Shown: positions 8,345-17,101, counted from the first letter of the stretch. The stretch: DNA of 64,000 nt from Psychrobacillus antarcticus (GCF_029533155.1 NZ_JAIZDB010000003.1:1-64000); one strand, 5' to 3'. Notes: generated by a model from the sequence alone, not told the origin. Numbers and translations are program-made.

Positions 8345-8721
8345 AATACAGCCTCTCGTGCTAGAGCGTGGGCTGCTTTATTTTGATCGTCTGGAATCCA
8401 TTTGATAAAAAACAGGTCAAATGTATCTATAATTGTTAAAATCTTTTCTAGAATAGCTGCAAATTCAGGATTCTTCGCATATCTTTTTTCTACTGCTGCA
8501 AATACGATTTGCGAATCAGTGCGAGCAGAGACAATAGAGGGAGAAAGTTTTTTTGCCTCCTCTAAACCTCTTTGTAGTGCGATAAATTCAGTCGTGTGGT
8601 TAGAATACTCACCTATAAACTCACTTATTCTCAGATGATGTCCTTCCCCTTTTATAAATACACCAATTCCACTTGGTCCAGGATTGCCAGTGGTTGAACC
8701 GTCTGTATATACTTCTAACAT
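8323..8721 (-). CDS. ypdQ: RNase HI-like protein, YpdQ type, with altered fourth catalytic residue
   Basis: A 132-residue protein of the RNase H fold, the same length as B. subtilis YpdQ and in the same neighbourhood (next to ypeQ and a csp gene). Catalytic positions seen: Asp7 (YTDGS), Glu45 (TTEFIAL) and Asp69 (RTDSQ). The fourth position, normally Asp in N-x-x-x-D-x-L-A, is His118 (NKAAHALAREA). B. subtilis YpdQ is reported to lack detectable RNase H activity, while Asp-to-His at this site is tolerated in E. coli RNase HI, so activity is open. I chose the ATG at 8721 with AAAAGGTGATT upstream; a longer hydrophobic extension to 8883 overlaps the divergent ypeQ and is not family-like. Confidence 0.85.
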   Translation of the reverse strand: MLEVYTDGSTTGNPGPSGIGVFIKGEGHHLRISEFIGEYSNHTTEFIALQRGLEEAKKLSPSIVSARTDSQIVFAAVEKRYAKNPEFAAILEKILTIIDTFDLFFIKWIPDDQNKAAHALAREAVLKQLPRK

Positions 8722-8836
8722 ATAATCACCTTTTTTGAAAAAATTATGGATATATCTAGTTTGAATGATAAGAGGGATAGTTGCAAACAAAAGAAACATA
8801 ATAGTAGAATTATGAAATAGTGGGGAGTAGAATTGT

Positions 8837-9022
8837 ATGAAAAATACACAACTTATAAATAAAATTGATGAGTTATTAGACACTTATTGTGATGGCTGCT
8901 TCGTTCGAAAGCAATTGCGAAAAGAAAGTGGCAAAACAATTGCATATAGATTTTGTTTAGAACAATGCACGGTCGGTGAGAATATTAAACAAATTGGCAG
9001 TCAATTAAAATGTTCGAAATAA
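8837..9022 (+). CDS. ypeQ: YpeQ-like small zinc-finger protein (DUF2602)
   Basis: A 61-residue protein with cysteines arranged as YCDGCFVRKQLR...YRFCLEQCTVGE...LKC, a CxxC plus CxxxC zinc-binding pattern matching the short zinc-finger proteins of the YpeQ family. It is divergent from ypdQ, as in B. subtilis. ATG 8837 has GTGGGGAG upstream. Its molecular role is unknown; zinc binding is inferred from the cysteine pattern. Confidence 0.8.
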   Translation: MKNTQLINKIDELLDTYCDGCFVRKQLRKESGKTIAYRFCLEQCTVGENIKQIGSQLKCSK

Positions 9023-9023
9023 A

Positions 9024-9052
9024 AAAGTCCCACGACTAATTTGCCGCGGGAA
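9024..9052 (-). terminator. Terminator of the second csp gene
   Basis: Read on the minus strand, TCCCGCGGC / GTCGTGGGA (with G-U pairs) is followed by CTTTTTTA. Confidence 0.7.
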
Positions 9053-9061
9053 GAAGCGTTT

Positions 9062-9265
9062 CTATTCGTTTTTTATCACGTTTGCAGCTTGAGGTCCACG
9101 GTTTCCTTCAATTATTTCGAACGTTACTTGTTGTCCTTCATCTAATGCTCGAAATCCATCACCTTGAATTCCCGTAAAATGGACAAATACATCTTCTCCA
9201 TCGTTGTATTCGATGAAACCATAACCTTTTTCATTATTAAACCATTTTACTTTCCCCTGTTGCAT
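9062..9265 (-). CDS. Cold-shock protein, second copy (CspD-like position)
   Basis: A 67-residue Csp with RNP1 variant KGYGFIE and RNP2 VFVHFTG, both functional in form, and the canonical QGKVKWFN start. It binds single-stranded RNA/DNA. In B. subtilis a csp gene (cspD) sits in the same ypeQ-ypgQ interval, so this is the positional counterpart. GGGAGGAACG precedes ATG 9265, and a good sigma-A promoter lies about 50 bases upstream, so the leader is much shorter than in the other two copies. This suggests different regulation. Confidence 0.95.
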   Translation of the reverse strand: MQQGKVKWFNNEKGYGFIEYNDGEDVFVHFTGIQGDGFRALDEGQQVTFEIIEGNRGPQAANVIKNE

Positions 9266-9313
9266 AAACGTTCCTCCCTTAATCCACTAGAAACTCTATA
9301 AATGGATACATAA

Positions 9314-9342
9314 ACTATACTTGAATTGTCAGTCAACGTCAA
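9314..9342 (-). promoter_or_regulatory. Sigma-A promoter of the second csp gene
   Basis: On the minus strand, TTGACG (9342-9337), a 17-base spacer and TATAGT (9319-9314). This is close to consensus and gives a roughly 40-base leader. Confidence 0.7.
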
Positions 9343-9430
9343 TGAAATGTCGAATTTTAGCAGAAGGAGAGGAAGTGGATAGAGTATTTGACGGGCTAGT
9401 AGTAAAGAAAAGGGAAGAACCCATCGAGTT

Positions 9431-9695
9431 CTATTTTGAATTCTTCCTATACGTAGTAGATTGATTGGAAAATGTGTTTACTTGCTGTGTCAGATCTTCT
9501 ACCAATTCTTTTAGTTGTTTTTTTGTTGATCTGTTAACTTCCTTTCATACTTTCTGGATCAATACCATTTCTTCTAAGAGTGTCATCTACTAGAAAATCA
9601 ATTACCTTGTTAGAAATAGTCTTTGGTTTTTCTGGTAAGTTACCGTTACTCACTTTGTTCTCTTCTTCATATAAAAATCGGTTGCCTAGTAGCAT
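9431..9695 (-). pseudogene. Spore coat protein-like gene with one-base frame break
   Basis: From an ATG at 9695, or a GTG at 9653, the frame reads KPKTISNKVIDFLVDDTLRR, GIDPESMKGS and then stops at TAA. Reading on one base over continues with STKKQLKELVEDLTQQVNTF and stops at 9431. The combined pattern (a helix with IDFLVDD, then KELVEDLxxQVNxF) resembles short spore coat proteins found next to cotX genes. The whole length is 3n+1, so a single extra base, probably a G in AAAGGAAG, breaks it. The family call is by pattern and context and is moderately sure. It may be true decay or a sequencing error. Confidence 0.6.
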
Positions 9696-9795
9696 ATGCA
9701 ACTATAGGAAAAGTAAACAGTTTAAACGAATGACTGTCGTTATCGGTGGAAGTATCGCAATGATCGAATGCTCCAATATTTTTTATTATTTTAAA

Positions 9796-10300
9796 TTAAA
9801 GAATATCCAATTTCGCAACTAATGCCACTAGTACTTGTAAAGTCGCTTCGATATATACTGATATGTCTGTATCATTAGTTACAATGTTGACGTCTTTTGA
9901 ATTTTTTACATAAATTTTCTGTTTGTTCTTTTGCTCGTCATTAAACCGTTGGAACAGTTCTTGCGATACAGCTTGACCTTGAATGGTATCACCGATTGAA
10001 TTACTGATTAATAACGCGATTGCAAGCTGTAAGCCTATTTGTAGCGAACCGGCGGCTTGGGTATCTGATAACTGAACCGTTACATTACAGGAATCTTTTA
10101 TCCAGATTAATTCATCAGATTCTTGGTCGACAGATGAAAACTGACCGCCATCTGGAAAAACCGTTGTATCCTCGGTATTTCCAGTGGAATCCCAGCTGTT
10201 TTCTTCTTCTCCCTTTTCCCAACGATGATTATTTCATCGGTTGCATTTTTGGGAGTGCTTCACAAACATACTTACAATATGTGCATTTCCAATGACTCAT
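9796..10300 (-). pseudogene. cotX: CotX-like spore coat protein gene, frame-broken
   Basis: The 146-codon frame ending at TAA 9796-9798 contains the spore coat protein X domain: IKDSCNVTVQLSDTQAA, LQIGLQLAIALLISNS, NSKDVNIVTNDTDISVYIEA and a final ...LVALVAKLDIL. It has no in-frame start codon. One base over, an ATG at 10300 with a perfect GGAAGGAG site opens a short CTYCKYVCEALPK peptide that stops after 23 codons. Removing one A from GATGAAATAATC would either fuse the two or create ATG-AAT-AAT-CAT directly ahead of the CotX domain. CotX-type proteins form the insoluble outer coat/crust of spores. As written the gene is broken. Confidence 0.75.
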
Positions 10301-10520
10301 TTTATAAGCTCCTTCCTCTATTGATTTCCAGGTTGCAATAATTTCACAACCGGATTTATATAACAAAAGAGCTTATAGAGGAAGGAGATAGTCTATTTGA
10401 CTAGACTAGTAAAACTATTTCAAATAATGTTAGAACGAGAAAGTTAAATCCAAATAATACAGACATAGAGCTTTATTGTATATAATAGAAAGGTGAATCA
10501 AAATTGAGGAGAATTAATAG

Positions 10521-11153
10521 ATGAATCCGATGGAGCAATGTGAGAATTTAGTCAAAAAAGTGTATAGGCATTTTGACGCTAGTCACGACTTTCAACATAT
10601 AGAGAGAGTACGTAAAAATGCTTTTGATATTGCGGATACAGAACCTACTGCAAATAGGGAAATGATCGAACTTGCGGTATTACTTCATGATGTTAGTGAC
10701 CCCAAATATTCTTCGAAAGAAAAGCAAGAAGAAGATAGAATCATTAAACAGCTGAATTTATCGGCAAAAAAAATAACTCAAGTAAAAGAAATCATTACTG
10801 CCATATCATTCAATGGCGGTCATGAAGTAGAGGCTGAGACTATTGAAGCGAAAATAGTTCGAGATGCAGATCGGTTAGATGCAATTGGTGCAGTAGGTAT
10901 AGCCCGAACATTCGCTTATGGTGGTGCAAAAGGAAGACTCCTTTACGACGCAAATGAAACTCCTAGAGAATCTATGTCAGTAGAAGAATATCGAACGAAA
11001 CAAACAGCCTCGGTTACCCATTTTTACGAAAAATTATTAAAGCTATCTGAAGGAATGCAAACTAAAAAAGGAAAAGAGCTAGCAATAGAACGACATGCCT
11101 TTATGGAACTATTTCTAGAAAACTTACGCAAAGAAACAGGGGAACATATATGA
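10521..11153 (+). CDS. ypgQ: HD-domain phosphohydrolase YpgQ
   Basis: A 210-residue HD-superfamily enzyme. Metal-binding signatures are in order: SHDFQHIERV (first His), LLHDVSD (the HD pair, about residue 53), a FNGGHE loop, and VRDADRLDAIGAVGIARTFAYGG (distal Asp). B. subtilis YpgQ of the same length class is reported to hydrolyse nucleotide pyrophosphate bonds (dNTP to dNMP); the same activity here is inferred. A TATAAT box is at 10481-10486 and a GGAG site precedes ATG 10521. It overlaps the ABC-F gene by 4 bp (ATGA), so the two are coupled. Confidence 0.88.
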   Translation: MNPMEQCENLVKKVYRHFDASHDFQHIERVRKNAFDIADTEPTANREMIELAVLLHDVSDPKYSSKEKQEEDRIIKQLNLSAKKITQVKEIITAISFNGGHEVEAETIEAKIVRDADRLDAIGAVGIARTFAYGGAKGRLLYDANETPRESMSVEEYRTKQTASVTHFYEKLLKLSEGMQTKKGKELAIERHAFMELFLENLRKETGEHI

Positions 11154-13042
11154 GTCATTTAATTATTTCAGATTTAACAAAAACAGTTGGAGAAAAAACC
11201 TTATTCGAAAATATTTCCTTTACTATTAACAACCAAAATAGAGCCGGCTTGATAGGGATAAACGGTACAGGTAAATCGACTTTTCTTTCAATCCTTGCAG
11301 GAGAATTAGAAGCAGATTCTATTGAACGCGATCACCCGAACAAATATCGCGTTGTCTATTTGGAGCAACAGCCAACGTTTGAAAAAGACGAAACTGTTAT
11401 TCAAACTGTATTTGGTGGAGATTCACCGATATTAAAGATAAACCGAGAATATGAGGAAGCTTTATTAGCATTAATGGAAAACTCCCATTCAACAGAACTT
11501 CAAAATAAACTGATGGACTTACAGGAGAAAATGGATGACTATCAAGCGTGGGATGTCAATTCATTGGCTAAGACTGCTTTAACTAAATTAGGTATAACTC
11601 AGTTTGAAGACTCTATCCTCCACTTATCAGGTGGTCAGCAAAAGAGAGTGGCATTAGCGAAAGTGTTAATCGAACCAGCAGACCTTTTGTTGTTGGATGA
11701 GCCTACCAACCATTTAGACAAAGAGTCGACTGATTGGCTACAGGATATGTTGCAAAAAGTAGAAGGATCTATCATCTTTGTTACGCATGATCGGTACTTT
11801 TTAGATACAGTTGCAACCCATATTTATGAGCTTGCCGATAAAACTTTATATACGCATACTGGAAATTATGCAGACTACTTAGAGTCAAAAGCTTTACGCG
11901 AAGAAATGAATGCATCATCTCAGCAAAAACTTCAAAATTTATATCGTAATGAACTGAAATGGATTCGTAGAGGTGCCAAAGCAAGATCTACTAAACAAAA
12001 AGCAAGAAAAGATCGATTTGAAGATATAGACGCAAGCTTGGATCGTGACAATTCATCTCTAAATTTAGAAATGGAAATGGTTACTACTAGACTTGGAAAA
12101 CAAGTGTATGAAGGGAAAGAAATTTCGAAAAGATTTGACTCGAAAAACATTGTAGAGAATTTCTCATTCTTATTACAAGCTGGAGATCGCATTGGAATTG
12201 TAGGGCCAAACGGTGTAGGAAAAAGTACACTTCTTAAAATGCTTGCCGGTGAAATTCCGATGGATTCTGGTGAAATCATTAAAGGTTCTACCGTTAAGTT
12301 AATGCATTTTACACAACAGTTACCGGAATTGAATCCGCAAACAAGAATGATTGAATATGTTCGGGAATCAGCCGAGTTAATAGAAACTGGTAATGGAGAA
12401 AAATTCTCTGCCGCTCAAATGTTGGAGCGATTCTTGTTCCCATTAAACACACATGGTACCCAAATTGGAAAACTTTCTGGTGGGGAAAAGAAACGATTAG
12501 TTCTTTTGAAAATGTTGATGGAGCAGCCTAATGTTCTATTCTTAGATGAGCCTACAAATGATCTAGATATTCAAACATTATCTGTTCTAGAAGATTTCAT
12601 GGAATCTTTCCCAGGAGTTATTATTACGATTTCCCATGATCGTTTCTTCCTAGACCGCATTGCCAAAAAGCTATGGCTATTAAATGGTGATGGAACGGTA
12701 ACGGAATGGCTAGGCGTATATTCCGATATGCTAGATGCACCGAAAACAACACCAAAAGCAATTCAAAAAGAAACTCCTAAAGAAATAGTAAAAGAGATTA
12801 AAGTGGAAGTACCGAAAGAAAAGAAAAAGTTTACCTATAAAGAGCAAAGAGAATGGGAAACTATTGGACAAGAAATTGAGAAAACAGAGCAATTAATCCA
12901 ACAATTAGAAGGTAAAATGCAAACTGCAGGTGCTGATTTTACTTTACTTCAGGATGCAACAAATGAGTTAGCAGAAGCAAACGGCAAATATGAGAAACTA
13001 ATTGAAAGATGGTCCTATTTGGAAGAAATAGCATCTTCTTAA
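11150..13042 (+). CDS. yfmR: ABC-F family ATPase, YfmR/Uup type
   Basis: A 630-residue soluble protein with two ABC ATPase domains and no membrane domain. Domain 1 has GINGTGKST, LSGGQQKR and LLLLDEPTNHLD; domain 2 has GPNGVGKST, LSGGEKKR and LFLDEPTNDLD. Between them is the basic P-site tRNA interaction linker (about 240-290, rich in Lys/Arg). The C-terminal extension (about 535-630) is charged and coiled-coil forming, as in Uup/YfmR. YfmR acts on stalled ribosomes and is redundant with EF-P in B. subtilis. It sits between ypgQ and ypgR, which are adjacent or near-adjacent without it in B. subtilis. Confidence 0.9.
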   Translation: MSHLIISDLTKTVGEKTLFENISFTINNQNRAGLIGINGTGKSTFLSILAGELEADSIERDHPNKYRVVYLEQQPTFEKDETVIQTVFGGDSPILKINREYEEALLALMENSHSTELQNKLMDLQEKMDDYQAWDVNSLAKTALTKLGITQFEDSILHLSGGQQKRVALAKVLIEPADLLLLDEPTNHLDKESTDWLQDMLQKVEGSIIFVTHDRYFLDTVATHIYELADKTLYTHTGNYADYLESKALREEMNASSQQKLQNLYRNELKWIRRGAKARSTKQKARKDRFEDIDASLDRDNSSLNLEMEMVTTRLGKQVYEGKEISKRFDSKNIVENFSFLLQAGDRIGIVGPNGVGKSTLLKMLAGEIPMDSGEIIKGSTVKLMHFTQQLPELNPQTRMIEYVRESAELIETGNGEKFSAAQMLERFLFPLNTHGTQIGKLSGGEKKRLVLLKMLMEQPNVLFLDEPTNDLDIQTLSVLEDFMESFPGVIITISHDRFFLDRIAKKLWLLNGDGTVTEWLGVYSDMLDAPKTTPKAIQKETPKEIVKEIKVEVPKEKKKFTYKEQREWETIGQEIEKTEQLIQQLEGKMQTAGADFTLLQDATNELAEANGKYEKLIERWSYLEEIASS

Positions 13043-13067
13043 CTTTACTTACTGGAGGTATGTAAGC

Positions 13068-14183
13068 ATGAAAATAGTAACGATTGAACCAACACCAAGT
13101 CCAAATACGATGAAAGTTGTGATCGATCAGGAACTTCCTTTTGGCAAAAGCTATAACTATAAAAAAGATAATATCGCAGATGCTCCAAAGGAAATTCAAG
13201 CTATCTTTGCTGTCGAAGGTGTAAAGGGTGTTTACCATGTGGCAGACTTCCTAGCAATCGAGCGTATTGCGAAGTTTACTTGGGAAATAATTTTAGCTAA
13301 TGTGGAAAATGTTTTCGGCGCTGAAAATGATGAAGTGAAAGAAGCACACACACCTTTAGAACATTTTGGAGAAGTATATGTACATGTTCAGCAATATAAG
13401 GGAATCCCGCTTCAGGTAAAAGTATTCGATAGTGAATCTGAATCGAGATATGGCCTATCTTCACGCTTTATAAATGCGTTAGACGAAGCGATGGAAGGCG
13501 ATAAAGAAAACTATCTATTATTACGTAAATGGGTAGATTATGGCGTCCGTTATGGTGATCAGAAGGAAATAGGGGAACAATTAGTAAAAGAGCTGGAAGC
13601 AACTTTTCCTGCAAGCAAGCTCGTTCAACTAATTGCAGATAAAGATATAAACGAAGAAGATAAAAAACCTTTTAGAGTACCATTTACATTAATGCAATTT
13701 GAAGTGAGTGATTGGGAGCAACGTTTTCAATTGCTAAATAACTTGATCAATCCAGAAATAGAGGATCTCCCTATACTGGAAATAGCAGTGCAAGATGAGC
13801 AAGTTTCTATCAGACGGCTAGCTACAGTTTATCTTGGATTAATAGAGGATCAGGCTGTTGTACCTTATTTAGAGATGGCTCTCAAAGACAAGAGTTCAGC
13901 AGTAAGAAGAACGGCTGGCGATGCAATGAGTGACTTAGGATTTGAACAATTTGCAGATGCGTTGAAGATAGCTCTGTTTGACAAAAACAAGTTAGTTCGC
14001 TGGAGAGCCGCAATGTATTTTTATGAAATTGGAGATACAGAGGCACTTCCAGCCCTTAAAGAAGCAATGGATGATAAAGAATACGAGGTTAAACTTCAGG
14101 TTCTAATGGCTATTGCTCGCATTGAAGGTGGAGAAGAAGCTAAAGGATCTGTATGGAAACAAATGAGTGAAGCACGGAAATAG
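13068..14183 (+). CDS. ypgR: YpgR/CvfC-like protein: Nfu N-terminal domain plus HEAT-like repeats
   Basis: A 371-residue protein starting IEPTPSPNTMKV, the hallmark of the Nfu/NifU N-terminal domain (about 1-90, with GVKGVYHVADFLAI). Alpha-helical HEAT-like repeats follow from about 215 to the end (QVSIRRLATVYLG, SSAVRRTAGDAM, LVRWRAAMYFYE, YEVKLQVLMAIAR). It corresponds to B. subtilis YpgR and staphylococcal CvfC, whose loss affects virulence factor production; the biochemical role is not settled. The cysteine-containing Nfu C-terminal Fe-S domain is absent. It is 25 bp after yfmR with GGAGG upstream, and so in the same operon, which ends at the following terminator. Confidence 0.88.
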   Translation: MKIVTIEPTPSPNTMKVVIDQELPFGKSYNYKKDNIADAPKEIQAIFAVEGVKGVYHVADFLAIERIAKFTWEIILANVENVFGAENDEVKEAHTPLEHFGEVYVHVQQYKGIPLQVKVFDSESESRYGLSSRFINALDEAMEGDKENYLLLRKWVDYGVRYGDQKEIGEQLVKELEATFPASKLVQLIADKDINEEDKKPFRVPFTLMQFEVSDWEQRFQLLNNLINPEIEDLPILEIAVQDEQVSIRRLATVYLGLIEDQAVVPYLEMALKDKSSAVRRTAGDAMSDLGFEQFADALKIALFDKNKLVRWRAAMYFYEIGDTEALPALKEAMDDKEYEVKLQVLMAIARIEGGEEAKGSVWKQMSEARK

Positions 14184-14195
14184 AACTTATTTAAT

Positions 14196-14244
14196 AACGC
14201 AAGAAGGTTGTTCACTAATTGGAACAGCTTTCTTGCGTTTTTTT
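14196..14244 (+). terminator. Terminator after ypgR
   Basis: AACGCAAGAA..TTGTTC pairs with GGAACA..TTCTTGCGTT, followed by seven Ts. Confidence 0.85.
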
Positions 14245-14284
14245 AACAATAACGTTAATAATTCAAACTAAAGGAGGAGTAATC

Positions 14285-14635
14285 ATGTATTTAGAATTTT
14301 ATCTTTACCCAGTACTGGAAGAAAACAAAGAACAATTTTTAAAAATTAATCGAGAAGCTGAACGTATTTACAAAGAATATGGGGCTATCGAGAGCGAAAC
14401 ATATACTGCTACATCTATTCAGCCGGAATATGGTTGTTCAGGAATGATATCGGCAGTTGAACTACTTGAAAGCGAAGTACTTATGTTAGAAATTAATCGT
14501 TATCATAATAAGGTTCACCATAGTCAGGTTTTGGAGAAAGTCGATAATGATGAAGAGATTGAAAAATTATATAATCAAATGACAAAGGTGATCGATATGA
14601 GCCGAACTGTCCGTGGGGAATTCGTATTGTCATAA
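14285..14635 (+). CDS. DUF1428 family protein
   Basis: A 116-residue protein. The start ATG 14285 follows AAAGGAGGAG; upstream codons in the same frame belong to the ypgR terminator. The MYLEFYLYPVLEENKEQFL opening and YGAIESETYTA segment resemble the ferredoxin-like fold proteins of DUF1428, for which no function is established. It seems to be a single-gene unit. Confidence 0.6.
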   Translation: MYLEFYLYPVLEENKEQFLKINREAERIYKEYGAIESETYTATSIQPEYGCSGMISAVELLESEVLMLEINRYHNKVHHSQVLEKVDNDEEIEKLYNQMTKVIDMSRTVRGEFVLS

Positions 14636-14926
14636 CAAAGAAATTGAATTCTGCCATAATAAGGCGATATAACGAAGTGACAGAAAAGTCTAATTTCTCT
14701 ATTTAATTTGCCGAGAAGTTGGTCTTTTTTATAATGGAGATTCCTTATGCTTACCGTTGTAAATTCGCATTTTCCTGACGCTACTCCATTAATGAAAATA
14801 TAGCTTTAATGATAAAGAGGAACCTCTTTAAAAAAAGTGGCTTTTTAGCCAAATATATGTTTCTACACACTACACATAAGCATTCAACAATATGCTTATA
14901 GCGACTAGCAATTGGAGGAAGAACAG

Positions 14927-15358
14927 ATGATATTAATTAATTCAGAGACGATACATCCTCAAATAGAGGAGCTGTTATGTTTAGCCGTTTCTAAAGAGAA
15001 AGTGGAGATGGAGTATCATTCGTATTTATTAAAATCAAATCGAATGTTGTATGGAATGATTAAGGAAACTGACATTGTTGGTTGTATTGGAATAGAATTT
15101 GTTTCTCCGAGTATATGTGAAATTAGGCATATTGCTGTTGACCCCGATAGTAGAAAACAGCAAATTGGTAGTAATATGATATATTTTATTATCGAGCAAT
15201 TTCAATTAGATTCTATTTTTGCAGAAACGGATAAGGATGCAGTGAATTTTTATGCTTCTATTGGATTTACAGTAACGAGTCTTGGTGAAAAATATCTTGG
15301 TGTGGAGCGATTCCATTGTGTATTTAAAAAACAAAATTACTACTTTTCCAAAAAATAA
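14927..15358 (+). CDS. GNAT family N-acetyltransferase
   Basis: A 143-residue acetyltransferase-like protein. Motif A is CEIRHIAVDPDSRKQQIGSNMI (acetyl-CoA pyrophosphate loop, R-x-x-x-I-G-S in place of R-G-x-G-x-G/A), followed by ETDKDAVNFYASIGF, the usual motif B arrangement. The substrate is unknown. ATG 14927 with TTGGAGGAAGAAC upstream is preferred over an upstream TTG at 14912 that lies within the RBS. The preceding 291 bp (14636-14926) hold no recognisable gene or strong terminator. It is convergent with, and overlaps by 19 bp, the LysR gene. Confidence 0.8.
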   Translation: MILINSETIHPQIEELLCLAVSKEKVEMEYHSYLLKSNRMLYGMIKETDIVGCIGIEFVSPSICEIRHIAVDPDSRKQQIGSNMIYFIIEQFQLDSIFAETDKDAVNFYASIGFTVTSLGEKYLGVERFHCVFKKQNYYFSKK

Positions 15359-16215
15359 TCCAAAACGAACTGGTGAAATAATTTAGCAGCAGGGGATAGG
15401 TAGCGATCTTTCACTACTGCCATCCCTATGACACGCTCATATAAAGCATCTTCAATTCTCAATTTAGTCATCCTATCCGTTTCTCCACCGTCGGGTAAAA
15501 TGGAATACCCTAGACCGGCAGCGATGAAGCCTGCAACGGTTGCGACTTCATCGCCTTCAAAGGAAATATTTGGTTTTAATCCCCCGTTCTCGAAGATTTC
15601 ATCTGTTGTTTTCCGAAGTGCATAGCCTTTTTTCATCCCTATAAATGATTCCTTCGCTATTTCTTTTAGAAGAATACTCTTGCGCGTCGCAAGCGGGTGG
15701 TTTGCTTGCACCATTACAAATAATTCATCTCGCCAAAGCTCCGTCCATTCAATCGGATTATCGTTTTCCATGGAAGCAAGTAAGCACAAATCTAAGTTTC
15801 CAAGTTTTAATTCCTTCAGCTGAGTATGCGTATGGTTTTGTTGAAACTGAAAAGTGATTTGTGGATGATCCTTATGAAACGCCCGTATGATATTCGGAAC
15901 AGTACTTGTACCTAATGTATGTAAAAAACCAAGAGAAACTTCTCCATGTTCAGGATTAATGATGTGCTGGATCTCCTCTAAGCCATCCTCCATTTCTTTC
16001 AAAATACTATTGACCCTTATTAAAAACAGCTGCCCGTATTTATTCAAAATGATCGAACGACCTTGTCGATCAAATAATGGAACACCAATTTCTTGTTCCA
16101 AACTTGAAATGGATCTACTTAAAGCAGGCTGAGAAATAGCTAGTATTTCAGCGGCTTTCGTCATATGTTGAATCCTTGCGAGAGTTTGAAAATATTCTAA
16201 TCTTTGCCATTCCAT
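15340..16215 (-). CDS. LysR family transcriptional regulator
   Basis: A 291-residue LTTR. The winged HTH occupies about 1-60 (MEWQRLEYFQTLARIQHMTKAAEIL, SQPALSRSISSLEQEIGVPLFDR) and the effector-binding domain about 90-290 (GEVSLGFLHTLGTS, then FIGMKKGYALRKTTDEIF). I chose the ATG at 16215, which gives the canonical LTTR N terminus; upstream codons encode a hydrophobic stretch unlike the family. It is divergent from the carboxylesterase gene across 136 bp, the classic LTTR arrangement, so control of that gene is plausible but unproven. The ligand is unknown. Confidence 0.9.
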   Translation of the reverse strand: MEWQRLEYFQTLARIQHMTKAAEILAISQPALSRSISSLEQEIGVPLFDRQGRSIILNKYGQLFLIRVNSILKEMEDGLEEIQHIINPEHGEVSLGFLHTLGTSTVPNIIRAFHKDHPQITFQFQQNHTHTQLKELKLGNLDLCLLASMENDNPIEWTELWRDELFVMVQANHPLATRKSILLKEIAKESFIGMKKGYALRKTTDEIFENGGLKPNISFEGDEVATVAGFIAAGLGYSILPDGGETDRMTKLRIEDALYERVIGMAVVKDRYLSPAAKLFHQFVLDYFLEK

Positions 16216-16351
16216 TTGAATCATTTCCTTCCGTTTTATCATGCATAAAAGGTATCGTATTAATGATAATAATAAATTATACATTATGAATAGTCAATGC
16301 TACTATTAGTTCAACAGATTAACACTTTAATTCGATAAAGGGGATATGAAG

Positions 16352-17101
16352 ATGAAAGTTGTAGCACCTAAAGCTTTTACGTTAGAAGGCGGGAAAAGAG
16401 CGGTATTATTACTTCATGGATTTACGGGGAGCACAAAGGATGTAAAAAGATTAGGACAGTATTTACAAAAAAGAGGCTATACTTGTCATGCCCCTATGTA
16501 CAGAGGACATGGTGTTACACCGGAAGAATTATTATTAACTAGTCCGGCCGAGTGGTGGCAGGATGTAATTGATGGGTATAATCATTTAAAAAATCTAGGA
16601 TATGAAGAAATTGCAGTAGCTGGAATTTCACTTGGAGGAGTTTTCTCATTGAAAGTGGCAGAAGAGTTTCCTGTTAAGGCTGTTGTATCGATGTGTGCTC
16701 CTATTAAGCGACATAACACGGAAGGGTTATTTGACCGGTTATATAATTACGCTAAAATCTATAAATCATTTGAGGGCAAATCAAAAGAAGAAATAATATC
16801 GGAATTAGAAACATTAAAGAACACAAAAAGTGATTCATTTGATGGAGTTCATGAAATCACAGAAATGACTCGTAATGGATTACAGCTGATCAATTCACCT
16901 ACTTTAGTACTGCAAGGCTCACTAGATGATGAAATCTATCAAAAAAGTGCTTCCTATATTCACGAAACAGTAGATACAAATGAAAAAGAAATTATTTGGT
17001 ATAAAGAATCTAGCCATATTATTACTGTTGGAAAAGAAAAAGAAAAAGTATGCGAGGATGTATACGAATTTCTGAATCAAGTCGATTGGGTCGCTTCTTG
17101 A
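16352..17101 (+). CDS. est: Carboxylesterase, Est30/YvaK type alpha/beta hydrolase
   Basis: A 249-residue alpha/beta hydrolase. Oxyanion segment LLLHGFTGSTKDV, nucleophile elbow GISLGG (Ser about 93), acid in LQGSLDDEI (Asp about 190) and catalytic His in ESSHIITV (about 222) are all present. Family enzymes hydrolyse short- to medium-chain esters and monoglycerides. ATG 16352 is chosen over 16346 because the AAAGGGG site is only 2 bases from the earlier ATG but 8 from this one. It is divergent from a LysR regulator. Imperfect complementarity at 17114-17168 followed by Ts may be its terminator. Confidence 0.9.
   Translation: MKVVAPKAFTLEGGKRAVLLLHGFTGSTKDVKRLGQYLQKRGYTCHAPMYRGHGVTPEELLLTSPAEWWQDVIDGYNHLKNLGYEEIAVAGISLGGVFSLKVAEEFPVKAVVSMCAPIKRHNTEGLFDRLYNYAKIYKSFEGKSKEEIISELETLKNTKSDSFDGVHEITEMTRNGLQLINSPTLVLQGSLDDEIYQKSASYIHETVDTNEKEIIWYKESSHIITVGKEKEKVCEDVYEFLNQVDWVAS

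Noticed and set aside
9342-9464. 40-codon plus-strand ORF (MKCRILAEGEEV...) beside the second csp promoter
   Set aside because: It has no ribosome-binding site, overlaps the minus-strand csp promoter and the end of the coat pseudogene, and no family is recognised.
9580-10295. Plus-strand ORFs of 80 and 91 codons in the coat locus
   Set aside because: They are antisense to the CotX-like and second coat pseudogenes, whose protein patterns are clear.
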